Below, piece by piece: positions 1 through 10,479 of a stretch of 64,000 nt of DNA (its first letter is position 1; each line of letters starts with the position of its first letter). The translations under genes were made by a program, and so were the position numbers. The notes under the pieces were generated by a model. It was not told the DNA's origin. It ran no database searches and worked only from the letters and a program-made list of their open reading frames with translations. Origin of the DNA: Enchytraeus crypticus (taxonomy: Eukaryota; Annelida; Clitellata; Enchytraeida; Enchytraeidae); NCBI GenBank assembly GCA_905160935.1, contig CAJHZI010000481.1:2248501-2312500 (forward strand), in the 5' to 3' direction.

Positions 1-300
1 ATTCATCAGCATCCTCCCTTGAATCCCAGTTTAACTAGGGTCGGGATACGAATAGACTGTCTCAAATCCTCTCTGTCCTACATCACACCACCATTCAATC
101 TTCTATTTGAGACTTTCCATTCGTTTAAATTTTTTGTAGCAATTTCTGGAGCCTAGGCGCTCACCAACCGAATGCCCTTTCTGACGTTGGTATGGATCTT
201 AGTGCTTTAGTCGCCTTCTACGATACGTGCAGTCACCGGTTGGTCAATTCTTCAAACAACCCGAACACAACACGGGGACATAAATACAGGCATTACTTAT
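1..300 (-). repeat. Non-LTR-type repeat family D, 3' portion
   Basis: On the minus strand this reads as a segment that recurs at 1620-1720, 1982-2250, 6596-6793, 12410-12600, 29789-29900, 38744-38815, 39478-39590 and 63240-63400. Shared pieces are CAGAAAGGGCATTCGGTTGG, TTGCTACAAAATTT and ATCCCGACCCTAGTTTAAAC-like text. Full copies end in a GATGATGATG-like tail, as RTE-type LINE 3' ends do. No open frame survives. The family assignment is an inference. Confidence 0.6.
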
Positions 301-316
301 ACAATATTCCCAACAA

Positions 317-402
317 TGGCTGATGTCGGTCAGATAATCTACTGCGGAGCCGTCACTGACATCGCTTTTGAGTGAGAAAACTGAGGTTACATTAGTTTTA
401 CC
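317..402 (+). repeat. SINE-A fragment (B-box region deleted)
   Basis: Keeps part of the head (GATGTCGGTCAGATAATCTA) and the conserved tail (GTCACTGACATCGCTTTTGA, then GAGAAAACTGA) of the tRNA-derived SINE-A seen intact at 25209-25350. The central GGTTCAAATCC box is missing. Confidence 0.65.
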
Positions 403-421
403 AACAAAGAAATATAATTAC

Positions 422-520
422 GAGATCCTTGTTGTAGTCTTCCAGCGGCCTCCTGCAGTTTAGCCTGACGACATTCCATTAGCGACTCAAAGGCTTCGGG
501 TCCATCTCTGATGCTTAAAC
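422..520 (-). CDS. ANKS3: Probable ANKS3-like exon 6
   Basis: Reads GLSIRDGPEAFESLMECRQA then KLQEAAGRLQQGS. The SIRDGPEAF block resembles the VSIHEGPRAL stretch that follows the ankyrin repeats in vertebrate ANKS3. Acceptor GTTGTAAAG before 520; donor CTC/gtaatt after 422. Phase 1 fits the shorter form of exon 5. The acceptor is weak, and an alternative AG (TCGTTAG) lies about 20 bases upstream in the same frame. Confidence 0.55.
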
Positions 521-3175
521 CTTTACAACAAACAACAGCCAATACACCTAACGATAAAACTGACCAGACCTGCACTTTACAGAATTCTGCTTGAATATCT
601 TTGAAATAAAAAAATAAAAATTACATTTTGATTAATTAAACACGAACTCAAAAATAAATATTAGCTTTTAGTTTCGATTCAGAAGCTGGGTTTAATAATT
701 TTTTTACTCTGAATATGAAATTAGATTCTGTAGATTTCGCTATATATAGAGCAAATTAAATAAGTCAGGAGTAGACGCAATGTATCAGACTCAATGAAAT
801 GCAATGTTTCTGCGAAACTCTATGAATTGATAGTTTACAAAACCTATTGATAATGCTGTATATTTATCACATTACCAATTTGAGCAATTTCATTTCCAAT
901 TTCAATACCAATTTCATTAGTTGATCAACCCTCCAGGATCTCAGCAGTATTTCATAATATAATACTTAATGATTTGATTTTAATTTAATGTCTTAAAATG
1001 GCTAAATAAAACCCACCGCGAACCAGTCAATATCAACTAAAAGCAAAAAGAGACACTTATGAACTAGAGTTTTCTCTTTCTCTCTCTCTTAGTGCACTGG
1101 CCACTGGCAGGTCCATGGTATATAACGCCTCCACGCTTCTCTTTCATCTGCTTTTCGCTTCATGTCCACATATGAGTGGGTCTTTAAATCATCTAACATA
1201 CCTAAACTCGGCCCGCCTCTGCCTCTTTTTCCTTCCATTTTACCTTCTATGACCTCCTTTAATAGACTTTCCCCCTTAGAATGTGTCCTATCCAACTCTT
1301 CTGCCTATTTCTTAATACATTTATCAACTGTACATCTGTACCAACTCTCTCAAGAACTTCTTCATTTGTAACCGTTTGAGTCAAGCTAATCCTCTCCATT
1401 CTTCTCCAAATCCACATTTTCAATGCCTCTAGTGTCCTGATATTTTCCTTCCTACTAGAGCTATGAGCTGCATCTACCCTTGTTTCTGTTCTTGGCACGA
1501 CGCCCCCCAGCATTCTTGAGACAACCGTGTGGTACAGAATCATCAGATGAGCTCGAGTCTCGTCTGCCTGCACTGCCTGCAGAATAAATAAATACATAAA
1601 TCAACCAATAAATCAATTATCATCATCATCATCTTCCCTTAAATACTAGTTTAACTAGGGTCGGGATACGAATTGACTCATTCATGTAAGTTTTTGTAGC
1701 AATTTCAATCAATCAATCAAATATCAATAAACCTATCAATCGTTAATCCATCAATCAATCGGTCTTTCGTAATTGGTCATTTCAATCGGTCAGTAAGTCA
1801 ATAATTATATTTATTATATTATTTATTTAGAAATTTCTCTAATGAAAGACATGTGGAGTTGGTCAATGGCATGCATATGAATCTTCAATGAAAAAAAAAC
1901 TATCCATGCACTAGCACTTTTGTCATGGACCTGCAACCTGGCAGAGTCTTGAAGAGAACTATTAGTTACAGCAGAGAATCAGTCCTTCCCCGTGTTGAGC
2001 CTGGGTGTGGTTGGACCACTGCAGAATAGGACAACCACCAACAAGCTGCCGCCTGTAAGTAAGAGGCGACTAAGGCAGGAGCTAAGGAAGACACTCACCA
2101 TAAAATATATTTCCCCAAAATATAAAATGGCATTTAATCCATCTATGATCCGAACCAACGTCAGAAAGGGCATTCGGTTGGTGAGCGCCTACGCTCCAGA
2201 TATTGCTACAAAATTTCCTAAATCGAATAGAAAAGTTTAAAATAAAAAGACTCGGTGATATACCAGACCTGAATCGGTGGATATGACGGGGCAGGTTGGT
2301 CGAGTGACGTGGTTGTCAATCAGACTGACAATCTTTGTGTGGCCGTTGATCAGCGCAAGTGAACGAGCGGTGTCGCCAGAGCAGTACTTAGAATTTACGT
2401 TAACACCCTGAAAAATACAGTGTTGTAGAGTAACGAAGTAAAAATACTTCGTTACAAGTAAAAAGTACTCAACCGATACTTTTACTTGTAATGAAGTACC
2501 CAATTGGGTACTTTTTACTTGTAACGCAGTAATTTTTGTAGTACTTTCTACTTTTACTTTTCATCCATGGAAGTAAAAAAGTCGCGTTACATTTGAAAAA
2601 CTATGGATATGTCAATTGCAAAATTTTTAAAACAGAACAAAATATTATGATGGGCCACCTGCTTTTAATTTGGTTCTGTTAACAGTTGTATGACGTAGAT
2701 CAAACGTTTTGATTAAACGTTTTGATATCGGCCTAGGCTTACAGTACATTGGCCTACATCAGTTCAATACTTAGCTTTGAAATTTCTTCTCATAGTCTAG
2801 ATCAATGGTTCCCAACCTGCCTACCCCAATGACATCTATTTGTTCCTTTCAGGTGGAGACCCTTGAGTTTTTTTTTAGCAGTCTTCTAATTTAAAAAATA
2901 GAAGACTGCTAAAAAAGAATATGCTAAAGAATATGCTATAGAAGACTGCTTGAGTTTTTTTAGCAGTCTTCTATGTTAAAAAAATAGAAGACTGCTAAAA
3001 AAAACCTAAGAGTTAGAATTAATTAAAGAATATTTAGAAGATTTTTATTCTATTTTAATGTCAGCAGTCATATAGGGGTTAGACTAATTCGTTTAGTCCA
3101 GGGATGTCAACCAAGATAAAAATAGATCGACTGTCTGCTGCATGGATGATTTGTTTCGATAATTTAGCCTTAACT

Positions 3176-3265
<90 letters not shown>

Positions 3266-3312
3266 TTATATATATGTATATATATATATATTATATATAT
3301 ATATAATATAGA

Positions 3313-3351
<39 letters not shown>

Positions 3352-6300
3352 TTATATATATGTATATATATATATACATATATAGGTTGATATATAAAGC
3401 CCTACCCCCTGGAGACGTTGTGATTTTACTGCCACTTTACTGCCCAAAAAATTGGAACAGTAGGACCATTTGGGACCCTACTTCTCAGACGGTAAAGTGG
3501 CTGCAGCCTGCCGGCACTATTAGATGTTTAAAGCAAGCATTAGTAGATACTGTGGCTAAAGTCACAGTGATGATGTATGATGTGATTTAGTTTCATAATT
3601 TTGCTAATTGTTGCGAAATTGTGCTTATTTACTGTTGAGATTAATAGCAGGCAGCTGAGCAACTGATCAGATTTCAAGACACCGAATCAAGATGGTCGCG
3701 AACCACGTGTTGAAAACCCCTGCTGTAGATGATTTACCAGCATAAACTTCAAAGCTTAATTATAACCTTTGGTCTACGTCATACAGCCGTCCGGCCGACT
3801 TTGTCAATGTGAACTAGTTAAGGCCTCCGTTCAATGCGCCTTGAAGTTAATTAGCACACGCTCACAATGTTATACATGTATACATTTTGATTTTATACCA
3901 GAGCTTATACTTCATGATTTTATACTTCAGAGCTATAATTAAGCTTTGAAGTTTATGCTGGTAAATCATCTACAGCAGGGGTTTTCAACACGTGGGTCGC
4001 GACTATCTTGATTCAGTGTCACATATAGTGTCTTGTGTTTTATTATACTTTTATATACATGTACAATGTACATGTACATGTAGTTTTTGATAGATGGATG
4101 ATTATATGAAATCTATCTTACAATATTGTTAGGCGAAGTAAAACTTTTAGTAAAATTTAAACAGTCCGCAATTATGACCGTGAAAAGTTATGAAATAGAT
4201 TAGGAATTATATTAAATAATATTTCTATAGGACTTATTTTCTGGAAAAATCTTCCAATTATGTATTCTAGAAACAACCATAACTCGAACCCTTCTCTCTC
4301 TCTCCCTCTCTCTCTATCTCTCTCTCCTTCTCACGCTCATACTCAAGACGTCACTACTCAATAAAGGGGCGCACCATGTCTGGCTTCCGATTCACTTGCA
4401 GGGTTTGACCAGGAAGGTTGCACCAGCCTATTTTCGTTTATTTCATACTGTTTGAAATATTTATTTAGTCAATTTTCAGATAATGCTAATACTGGTCTAT
4501 TTATGCTTTAAATTATCAAAGATGCAAGAGTCAAGCTTTAAACAAAAGTGTCCAGTTCCAAATTGTGTAGACGAGATTTTTATTGCATGCAACAATATGT
4601 GGCGTATTCGTGTTACGATCCCAAAGAAACCAATTGCCGTATTCATGGAAATAAATCTCTACCCAATTTGTCTGCCCATCATCCTTGGCCATATTTGTCA
4701 TCCATATTTGAATTGATCAAATGTGAAGGGAAAATTTATTGCTTTAAATGTCTAAAATGTAGTAATTCTATCAGTTCCTTCTGCAACAGTTGATAAAATT
4801 TAAAGAAGCATGTTGATGTATGTTATTTGGCTTTATTTAATCATTCATATTCACAAGGGCGGATCCAGGTAGTTTTTAAGGGGGGAGGGGCAAAATTTTG
4901 TATACAGTGTCCATTTTTGGTTTATTTAACATCAGGAGGACGTACATAATTTGTATGTAATTCTTCAAAATTTTCTTCAGAAATAAGACGAGAACCTTTT
5001 TGGACGTTCATTTTGGATTGGAACCGATTCAATTTTAGCAAAACATTAAGCTGGAGCAGTGATACATGAATGATCGACGGGAGTATTTTATTGATTTATG
5101 GATTGATTATTTTTTAATTCTAGAGAAACATGTGCATGTGTATCGAACATTGTTTTAGTTCAGAAACTTTAGACCTGAACTTAAATTTTCATTAGTCTTT
5201 ATTTTTCAATTTCGTTTTTAATTAGAATTAAATCAAGTAATTTGAAACTAATTTGAGAACGTTTAAAACGATTCTATCAATGTATATATTTTTTCTTTAA
5301 AAAAATTTGAGTACTTTTACTTTTTACTCAAAAGTACTACTTTTTTGTCGAGTACTGTTACTTTTACTTAAGTAAAATTCTGATTAAAGTACTTTTTACT
5401 TTTACTGTTACTTTCACGAACCATTTACTTTTACTTTTACTTAAAGTAATTTGCCGAGTACTTTTTACAACACTGGAAAAATAACACAGCTACAATTAAC
5501 AAGAGTAGCTAAGTAGTTAGAGTTAACGTTAACACCCTGAACAATAACACCACAACCATCAGAAAGTATCAAGTGTAGTTAGAGTTACGGTTAACACCTT
5601 GAAAAATAACATAGAAACAATCAGAAAGTAACACGAGTATTTAGAGTTAACGTTTAACCCTGAAAAATAACATAGCAACAATCAGAAAGTAACAAGAGTA
5701 GTTAGAGTTAACATTAAAACCTGGAAAAATACAATAGCAACAATCACAAAGTATCTAGAAATAGCAATAATTTTGTTGAGCAAATATATTGTGTATGTAC
5801 AATTATATAGTCATGGGTGCCTCTATAATTTAATACTTAAATTTAAGTTATTTAGGACTATGCAATCTAAAGTACGATAAATGACAAATTGGATGTAACT
5901 AAAAATAGAAATGCATATGGGTGGAATAAGCTCATGATTTATATGGACTAAATTTTCCAAATAAATACATTGATAGGAAGATGAGTCTAATTGACTCTGA
6001 TTTAACAAAGATGGATTTGAATCTCTGTAGATAGGGAAAGATTCATAGCCTCAAATATTTGTTTCCTACCAAGATAATTACTAATATAATATTATTCTTA
6101 TCTTTATCATTAAATTTGCCTTTAAAAACACCAGCAGTAAAAACAAAAGATAAATTTAACAGATGGATACTGCAGAATGAAACAAGTTATTACATTGTGG
6201 GGAAAATAGTTATACACAAAAAAGTTCTTCTATATAATTATTTTCCTCCCTAATAATGTAATAAAGTGCCCCCCACCGGCAATGGAATAAATTTTTCGAC

Positions 6301-9300
6301 ATAATTATTTTTCCACCTAAAAACGTGTTTCATTACAGAAACTCAGAGAGAGGTGCTACACTCCGTTATATAATACACATAGAGAGATATCTTACATGCT
6401 GTAGAAAGTACTGCACAATAATTTCATGACCGGCCGCAGCCGCTTCCATAAACGGGGTCAACTGACTCTGCGGCTCACTGAAAACATGAGCACATGCAGA
6501 TATATGAGTAAACAATAAAAATTCAATTTCATTTCAAAAAGCATGATGCAAAATTTCTAACATATTTTATTGTTTAAGTTAGTTCCAAACATTTACCCCT
6601 GTTGTGTCCGGGATGCTGAGGAACAGACCAACCGTTGGCTGCACCTGTCGTAAAAGTCGACAAAGCATTAAGAAATAACTAACAACAGAAAGGGCATTCG
6701 GTTTGTGATCATCTAGACTCTAGAAATCGCTATAAAATTTGTCTAATCCCGACACTATTTAAACTGGTATTCGAGGGAAGATAATGATGAAGTCAGTTCC
6801 AAATATTGCATATATATTCGTATTTTAAAGCTGATTCAAACTAGCTTTTAAAACATAATGCATCAAATAGAGCAACAGAGCTGAGTTATTTTATTAGCTG
6901 TTAATAACAATAATCACAACAATTAAAGTGCTACAGTCATCAATGACAACATCGAGCATCATTGAGACAAATTCAAGACGGCGAGCAAAAGACGGTCCAA
7001 AAACGGTGCAAATTCCAAAATCTAGAATATCAGTCCAAAGTATATTGATAGCAGACACTTACGCAGCATTCATGTCAGCTCCATTGTCGATGAGGAATCG
7101 TACCATATTCTGATGTCCACAGTACGTAGCATGAAACAAAGCCGTCCAGCCTTTCTTGTCTCGAGCTTCAATGTCGCAACCTTGCTGTACAAAACACATG
7201 TTAAAAATAGATGATATCACTTAAGTTACGTAAGTTACCTTGTACAATACAAACAGCATTATATATCCTAAATAAATATACTAATAAGCTTTAACAATAA
7301 TATAATAATTCAAAGGATATCCTACATGAACACAGCACATGTCTATACGACAAATCTAATCATTCAAAAAGACTTACGAAATACAACAGAAAGCAAAATG
7401 TAATCCTAAATGGCGGTAGTTCTGTACTGGAGGCCAATGGACAGCTGTACTGTTTTGTCTATGGCGAGAAAAAGCAAGATTTTAATCTGCCGCAGAAAAT
7501 AGAAAAGACCAGCAGACTATTAAAGAGTACCAGACAATGGGAACTAAGAAAATAATAAAAAATTTGCAGTTTGGACAAAAAAAGGCAGTGAAAATTACTG
7601 CAGTGTTTTGCAAAACGAGTAGCAACTATACTACAGGACTGTGACACTAGATTTCAGAAGTCTTATATGCTTCTCTCCTCTCTCTAATGTTTTGCCAAGT
7701 GGCAGATCTATCATAAATATTCCTAGTCAATTGCACTTTTCACACTCCATAAAGAGCAAACCATAAATCAACGAGTTAGTCCTTTCATAAAAGGCTATGT
7801 TATATTCACACCTTATGTAGCCTATAGCTTGGGAATAATGTGGCTTCTGACATGGTTATGGACTTATGGTTATGATTCTGACATGGTTATGACATGTTCA
7901 GTTTATGGTTTGTCTATTCTTCAGGGTCCCGGACACAACACATGGTCAGATTATGCATGGGTTTAAAATATAGTCATATGCTATAATTTATGCAAAAAAT
8001 ATACGAGGATAACTAATAATAAACTCTTGAATCACTAAACAAGCTTTTTCGTAACACAAAAAATACGAAAATCTAAAAAAAATTGATAAAACTGAAACAA
8101 CTTTCAACCCATAATTATTTTTACAACTAAGTTTTTTTCCAACCTAAAGCTTACAAAATTTAAGATGAATTTCAAAATGAAAATAATTTGTAAATTTATA
8201 TACGTAAACACAGAAAGAAAATGAAATGTTTTGTCTGTAATTAATTGTTGAGAAGTCAGAATTCCTGTCTCTACATTAAAAATTAATATGCATATAAATT
8301 GAAAAACCAAAATATTTACCTGAACTAGCAAATAGGCAACATTTTCATTTCCACAACTGGAGGCTAGCATAAGTGGAGTCATGCCTTTATCATTGTCGCA
8401 GTTCACAGGCACGTTGGATTCTAGCAGAAGACTAACTATGTTATCATGACCTATATATGAGGCATACATCAAAGCTGTCCAGCCACCTCTGTTCTTCTTA
8501 TTCAAATCCTGCTCGCCTCTAATAAATAAATATACCAAAAAAACCAAAGTAAAGTAAGTTTATTTTAAACCAAAGTTGTCGTCATATACGTTACAGAATT
8601 ACGATATAAAATTTGAAAAACAGTTGAAAATCTCTAACCACCCCAAACCAGACTATTAAAAGTGGGATTACTGTGAGGAGACTAATCATGGAAGAGAATA
8701 CAGTAAATATGTATATGAAATGCACTTTTGTCCATATATTACTCAGATTGACATGCAGATAAGTCAAGTGAGCTATTTCCCACTCCCAATTAAATATTAT
8801 GCCACTGATGATTTGATATGCCACTGGGGCATCCCTATTAGACTTTTATATATTTATAATTATGAAAAACAAAATGTTGTTATTCAAATGAGAATTAGCA
8901 TTCGGAGAAATAGAAAAGTTAAGGAATATTTTAGAAAAATTTTTCTAAATGGAAAAGATGGCCTAAGAAAGACAAATTCTGCAGTTTAAAAATCATATTT
9001 GTAGAATAAAATCAAATTCAGCAAATTGACATAAGTTGCACACTACTACTTCCAAAATGGTCTTATTTGATAAAATATTTTTGCAACATTTGACTACAAA
9101 TTATTACTCTTAAATCACAGCCACAATATTTCTCAATAATAGGCTATTTTATACTAAATACTATAAAGTATACTTCAACACTCAAACGAGTAGCAAATTT
9201 TTGAGAAACTACATTTAACAAAAGATACGTACTTATCAATGATGGACTTTACACAATCATACTGTCCAATACTGCAAGCAGTATGCAGGTCCAACGGTAT

Positions 9301-9462
9301 CGGCACAAAATCATCACCAGTGTTACCAAATCCAGTGAAACCCCTCCACATGGATAGGCTCTGATCCAGAAGTTCATTCTCCAATGATTCATCAGAGCCT
9401 TCAAGTAAGTAGTCAAGATTTTCTACGGCAGACGTGGCAGCAGCCGCTGCGACTCCCGCCAT
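422..9462 (-). CDS. ANKS3: ANKS3-like ankyrin repeat and SAM-domain protein, 5' two-thirds (multi-exon)
   Basis: Five confident exons and one probable one on the minus strand: 9233-9462, 8320-8518, 7063-7184, 6396-6477, 2269-2407 (or to 2264), 422-520. Splice phases agree through the first five. The joined protein has the ANKS3 signature ELLDQSLSMWRG, PLDLHTACSIGQYDCV, then ankyrin repeats (NKKNRGGWTALMYASYIGHD, TPLMLASSCGNENVAYLL, KKGWTALFHATYCGHQNMV, TPFMEAAAAGHEIIVQYFL, SGDTARSLALINGHTKIVSL). Human ANKS3 has the same blocks in the same order; it is a ciliary scaffold that binds ANKS6, NEK8 and NPHP-module proteins. The SAM domain and C-terminus are not seen and should lie left of position 1. 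The intron before exon 5 carries a 3.06-kb hAT element and a tandem array of the acceptor. The start is the ATG at 9462, after which the protein has a poly-Ala stretch. Confidence 0.9.
1062..1600 (-). pseudogene. Non-LTR retrotransposon ORF2 C-terminus (family E), longest copy
   Basis: Two overlapping minus frames (1259-1597 and 1089-1295) together give the C-terminus common to many invertebrate LINE polymerases: LEALKMWIWRRMERIS, VTNEEVLERVG, RNRQKSWIGHILRG, KEVIEGKMEGKRGRG and DMKRKADEREAWRRYIPWTC. A frameshift separates the halves. The 3' end after the stop runs into a (CT/GA)n tract at 1066-1090. Dead fragment inside an ANKS3 intron. Confidence 0.8.
1620..1720 (-). repeat. Family D 3' fragment
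   Basis: Contains the (ATG)n-like tail (read on the minus strand) and the ATCCCGACCCTAGTTAAAC segment shared with 1-300. The remaining 1720-1980 is low-complexity ATCAAT-rich DNA with no gene that I can see. Confidence 0.5.
1982..2250 (+). repeat. Family D fragment next to ANKS3 exon 5
   Basis: Plus-strand copy with ACCACTGCAGAATAGGACAA, AAGAGGCGACTAAGGCAGGA and CAGAAAGGGCATTCGGTTGG. The same blocks recur at 63240-63400 and 1-300. It ends about 15-20 bp from the exon-5 donor. Confidence 0.65.
2269..2407 (-). CDS. ANKS3: ANKS3-like exon 5 (last ankyrin repeat)
   Basis: Acceptor TTTTTCAG/GGTGTTAACG at 2408. Encodes GVNVNSKYCSGDTARSLALI and NGHTKIVSLIDNHVTRP. Two donors are possible: CAG/gtctgg after 2269 (phase 1, compatible with the candidate exon at 422-520) or CTG/gtatat after 2264 (phase 0). 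The 8 bases upstream of the exon are a hAT target-site duplication. Confidence 0.88.
2875..3003. repeat. Duplicated hairpin (AGCAGTCTTCTA / TAGAAGACTGCT)
   Basis: Two stem-loops, about 2875-2920 and 2955-3003, each made of TTTTTAGCAGTCTTCTA and its inverse around a short T/A loop. The two are near copies. Confidence 0.75.
3178..3383. repeat. (CT)n followed by (AT)n microsatellite
   Basis: About 50 bp of pure CT, then about 150 bp of AT/TATATA with a few interruptions. Lies inside the hAT element. Confidence 0.95.
3668..4018. repeat. Inverted duplication, arms about 95 and 85 bp
   Basis: The left arm (3668-3765) reads inverted in the right arm (3934-4018). Each arm contains the hAT-like terminus CAGGGGTTTTCAACACGTGG plus the same flank (CTGTAGATGATTTACCAGCA and its inverse). 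The spacer is about 165 bp, so a large fold-back is possible. Confidence 0.75.
4510..4830 (+). pseudogene. Broken BED zinc-finger segment of a hAT transposase
   Basis: One plus frame reads FELIKCEGKIYCFKCLKC, then two stop codons, then NLKKHVDV. Cx2C followed by N/S-LKKH is the pattern of BED-type fingers at the N-terminus of hAT transposases. The stops and the absence of any catalytic core show it is dead. Its position within the hAT termini supports the assignment. Confidence 0.5.
5516..5759. repeat. 62-bp tandem array carrying copies of the ANKS3 exon-5 splice acceptor
   Basis: Four adjacent units (5516-5577, 5578-5639, 5640-5700, 5701-5759). Each repeats about 23 nt matching the start of exon 5 plus about 39 nt of intron. 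A fifth unit is the real acceptor (about 2388-2417 plus 5476-5515), now split by the hAT insertion. On the minus strand units read TTTTTCAG/GG or near variants followed by GTTAACGTTAACTCTAAC, i.e. codons G-V-N-V-N-S-N, against GVNVNSK in the real exon. Confidence 0.88.
6396..6477 (-). CDS. ANKS3: ANKS3-like exon 4 (ankyrin repeat)
   Basis: Acceptor ATGTTTTCAG, donor CAT/gtaaga. Encodes EPQSQLTPFMEAAAAGHEII then VQYFLQH, the diagnostic ANKS3 MEAAAAGHEIIVQYFL block. Followed by a 4-kb intron that was enlarged by a transposon. Confidence 0.93.
6596..6793 (+). repeat. Family D copy with GATGATGA-type tail
   Basis: AGAAAGGGCATTCGGTTTGT, ATTTGTCTAATCCCGACAC and a final GGGAAGATAATGATGA. Lies in an ANKS3 intron in antisense orientation. 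Confidence 0.6.
6906..7045 (+). repeat. Repeat family G
   Basis: Shares ordered motifs (AAAGTGCTACAGTCATCAAT, ACGGTCCAAAAACGGTGCAA, TCAGTCCAA) with 10480-10600, 20283-20440 and, inverted, 22330-22495. Non-coding; class unknown. Confidence 0.55.
7063..7184 (-). CDS. ANKS3: ANKS3-like exon 3 (ankyrin repeat)
   Basis: Acceptor TTTTGTACAG, donor gtaagtg. Encodes QGCDIEARDKKGWTALFHAT and GHQNMVRFLIDNGADMNA. 122 nt, ending in phase 2, which fits exon 4. Confidence 0.92.
7667..7940 (+). repeat. Repeat family F
   Basis: Shares TGCCAAGTGGCAG, CACTCCATAAAGAGCA, GTAGCCTATAGCTTGGGAA and TGGCTTCTGA with 63043-63240; a shorter match lies at about 22623-22700. At 63 kb, family F runs directly into family D, so the two may be parts of one element. 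Confidence 0.55.
8320..8518 (-). CDS. ANKS3: ANKS3-like exon 2 (ankyrin repeats)
   Basis: The acceptor TTATTAG precedes 8518 and the donor CAG/gtaaat follows 8320. Encodes GEQDLNKKNRGGWTALMYAS, IGHDNIVSLLLE and TPLMLASSCGNENVAYLLVQ, which match ANKS3 nearly residue for residue. 199 nt, ending in phase 0. Confidence 0.93.
9233..9462 (-). CDS. ANKS3: ANKS3-like exon 1 (N-terminus, start of first ankyrin repeat)
   Basis: ATG at 9462. Encodes an Ala-rich N-terminus, then an acidic stretch (LLEGSDESLENELL) and LSMWRGFTGFGNTGDD, and ends within ankyrin repeat 1 at SIIDK. The donor is gtacgt at 9232-9227. The exon ends in phase 2 (AA) and joins A of exon 2 to give Lys. Confidence 0.88.
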
Positions 9463-10290
9463 GATGGAAGAGCTAAAACTGAATATAAATTCTTACATAT
9501 TAAATATTTGTTATTAATTGCAAGATTTCAGGCTCTAACTATAAAATATTTTTACTGTGTCAGACACTAAAACTGACATTGGCATAGCTCTTTTTTTGTT
9601 TTCTGTTCCGACATTATGGACTCTGACTTAAGATCTTATATCTTGTAAATGCATGGGCAAGCTAAAACCCTGTCTCTCTCCGTCATAGGAAAATATTCGG
9701 CAATTGTGGGTTTTGCGCCCGAAATTCAATTAGGCCTACACCCTAACCCTAAATTAAACTCTAACTCTAACTCTGCTTTGTAACATTTCTAAATAAACGT
9801 TTGTAACATTTCCAAATAACGTAGTATTTCTAAATAATAAAAAATAATTTCGTACACAAAGCCCCACAATTACCCAATATTCTGACCCTCTTGCCTAGGA
9901 TATTGGACTAGCACTATTTTGATCTCGGTTTCTCTTGGGTCTTTGTATACTCAGTCACCATCGAGTGGTGCTTTGACGTCTGTTGATGCAGAGCATGCCT
10001 GAGTTGTCCCTGACATCGCCTTATGGCGAAGAACCGGACGTTTTAAATTTTTAATGATTGATTGGCTTACAATATTCAGCCGAAGAATTAGGTTAACTCA
10101 AAAAATAAACAAATGCTCTTATTCAAACATTGTTAAGTTCACTTAAGGTTGCCATGTTACAAAAGCAACAACAACTTGTCGACATGATCTGGTTTTAAGT
10201 ATTTATGATTTCTCATTAGTCATTACTCAGTAAAGTAAACAAGCATTGTAGTGAAATGATCACCTATGTTGATATCTATCACTCTTAATA
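9463..10290. other. Upstream of ANKS3; no gene seen
   Basis: 5' flank and presumed promoter side of ANKS3. 9735-9778 has a short telomere-like patch (CACCCTAACCCTAA, then CTCTAACTCTAACTC). About 9998-10050 resembles a degenerate SINE tail (CCTGACATCGCC, CCGGACGTT). No convincing core promoter motif. Confidence 0.5.
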
Positions 10291-10294
10291 CCAC

Positions 10295-10470
10295 ATGTTT
10301 ATGCCGTTAGGCAATTTATTCAATTTTCTGTATAACCAGTCCGAGATTTTACCCTCAGATCTGATCAGCGCAGCTGGTATTCGAACTCGCGAGTGTTCAA
10401 TTCACCCAGAGATCTGTCATTTAAAACATCATGACGTTACCCCTACGCTATTAATAAATTATACTCAGTC
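10295..10470 (-). repeat. SINE-C (tRNA-derived)
   Basis: Minus strand: A-box-like TAGCGTAGGGGTAACGTCAT, B-box-like region near GTTCGAATACC, then GATCTGAGGGTAAAATCTCG and ACCGTTAGGCAA-like tail text (inverse CCTAACGG). Same family as 11190, 23124, 25034, 47365, 48022 and 55630. Confidence 0.65.
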
Positions 10471-10479
10471 TGCTTTAAC

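Larger units (their letters stand above)
2803..3722. mobile_element. Possible nested hAT-like element
   Basis: Left end CAATGGTTCCCAACCTGCC; right end, read inward on the minus strand, CAGGGGTTTTCAACACGTGG. Both resemble hAT termini of the CAGNGGTTCNCAA type. The flanking 8-mers (GTCTAGAT, CTGTAGAT) match only partly, so boundaries are tentative. Contains hairpins and a long microsatellite. Confidence 0.4.
2418..5475. mobile_element. hAT-superfamily DNA transposon, non-autonomous, 3,058 bp
   Basis: Ends are inverted: CAGTGTTGTAGAGTAACGAA on the left, and CAGTGTTGTAAAAAGTACTC reading in from the right. The subterminal regions are packed with ACTTTTACTT-type motifs, as in Tol2-like hAT elements. 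Perfect 8-bp target duplications GAAAAATA flank it (2410-2417 and 5476-5483). The interior holds nested repeats (hairpins, (CT)n/(AT)n, an inverted duplication) and a broken BED-finger stretch. No intact transposase. It lies immediately beside the exon-5 splice acceptor of ANKS3. Confidence 0.88.

Noticed and set aside
3178-3383. CT/AT blocks as a promoter (GAGA plus TATA).
   Set aside because: Pure microsatellite inside a transposon with no gene start nearby.
9735-9778. Telomere-like CCCTAACCCTAA patch as an interstitial telomere.
   Set aside because: Only about two exact units, then drifting CTCTAA repeats; too short.
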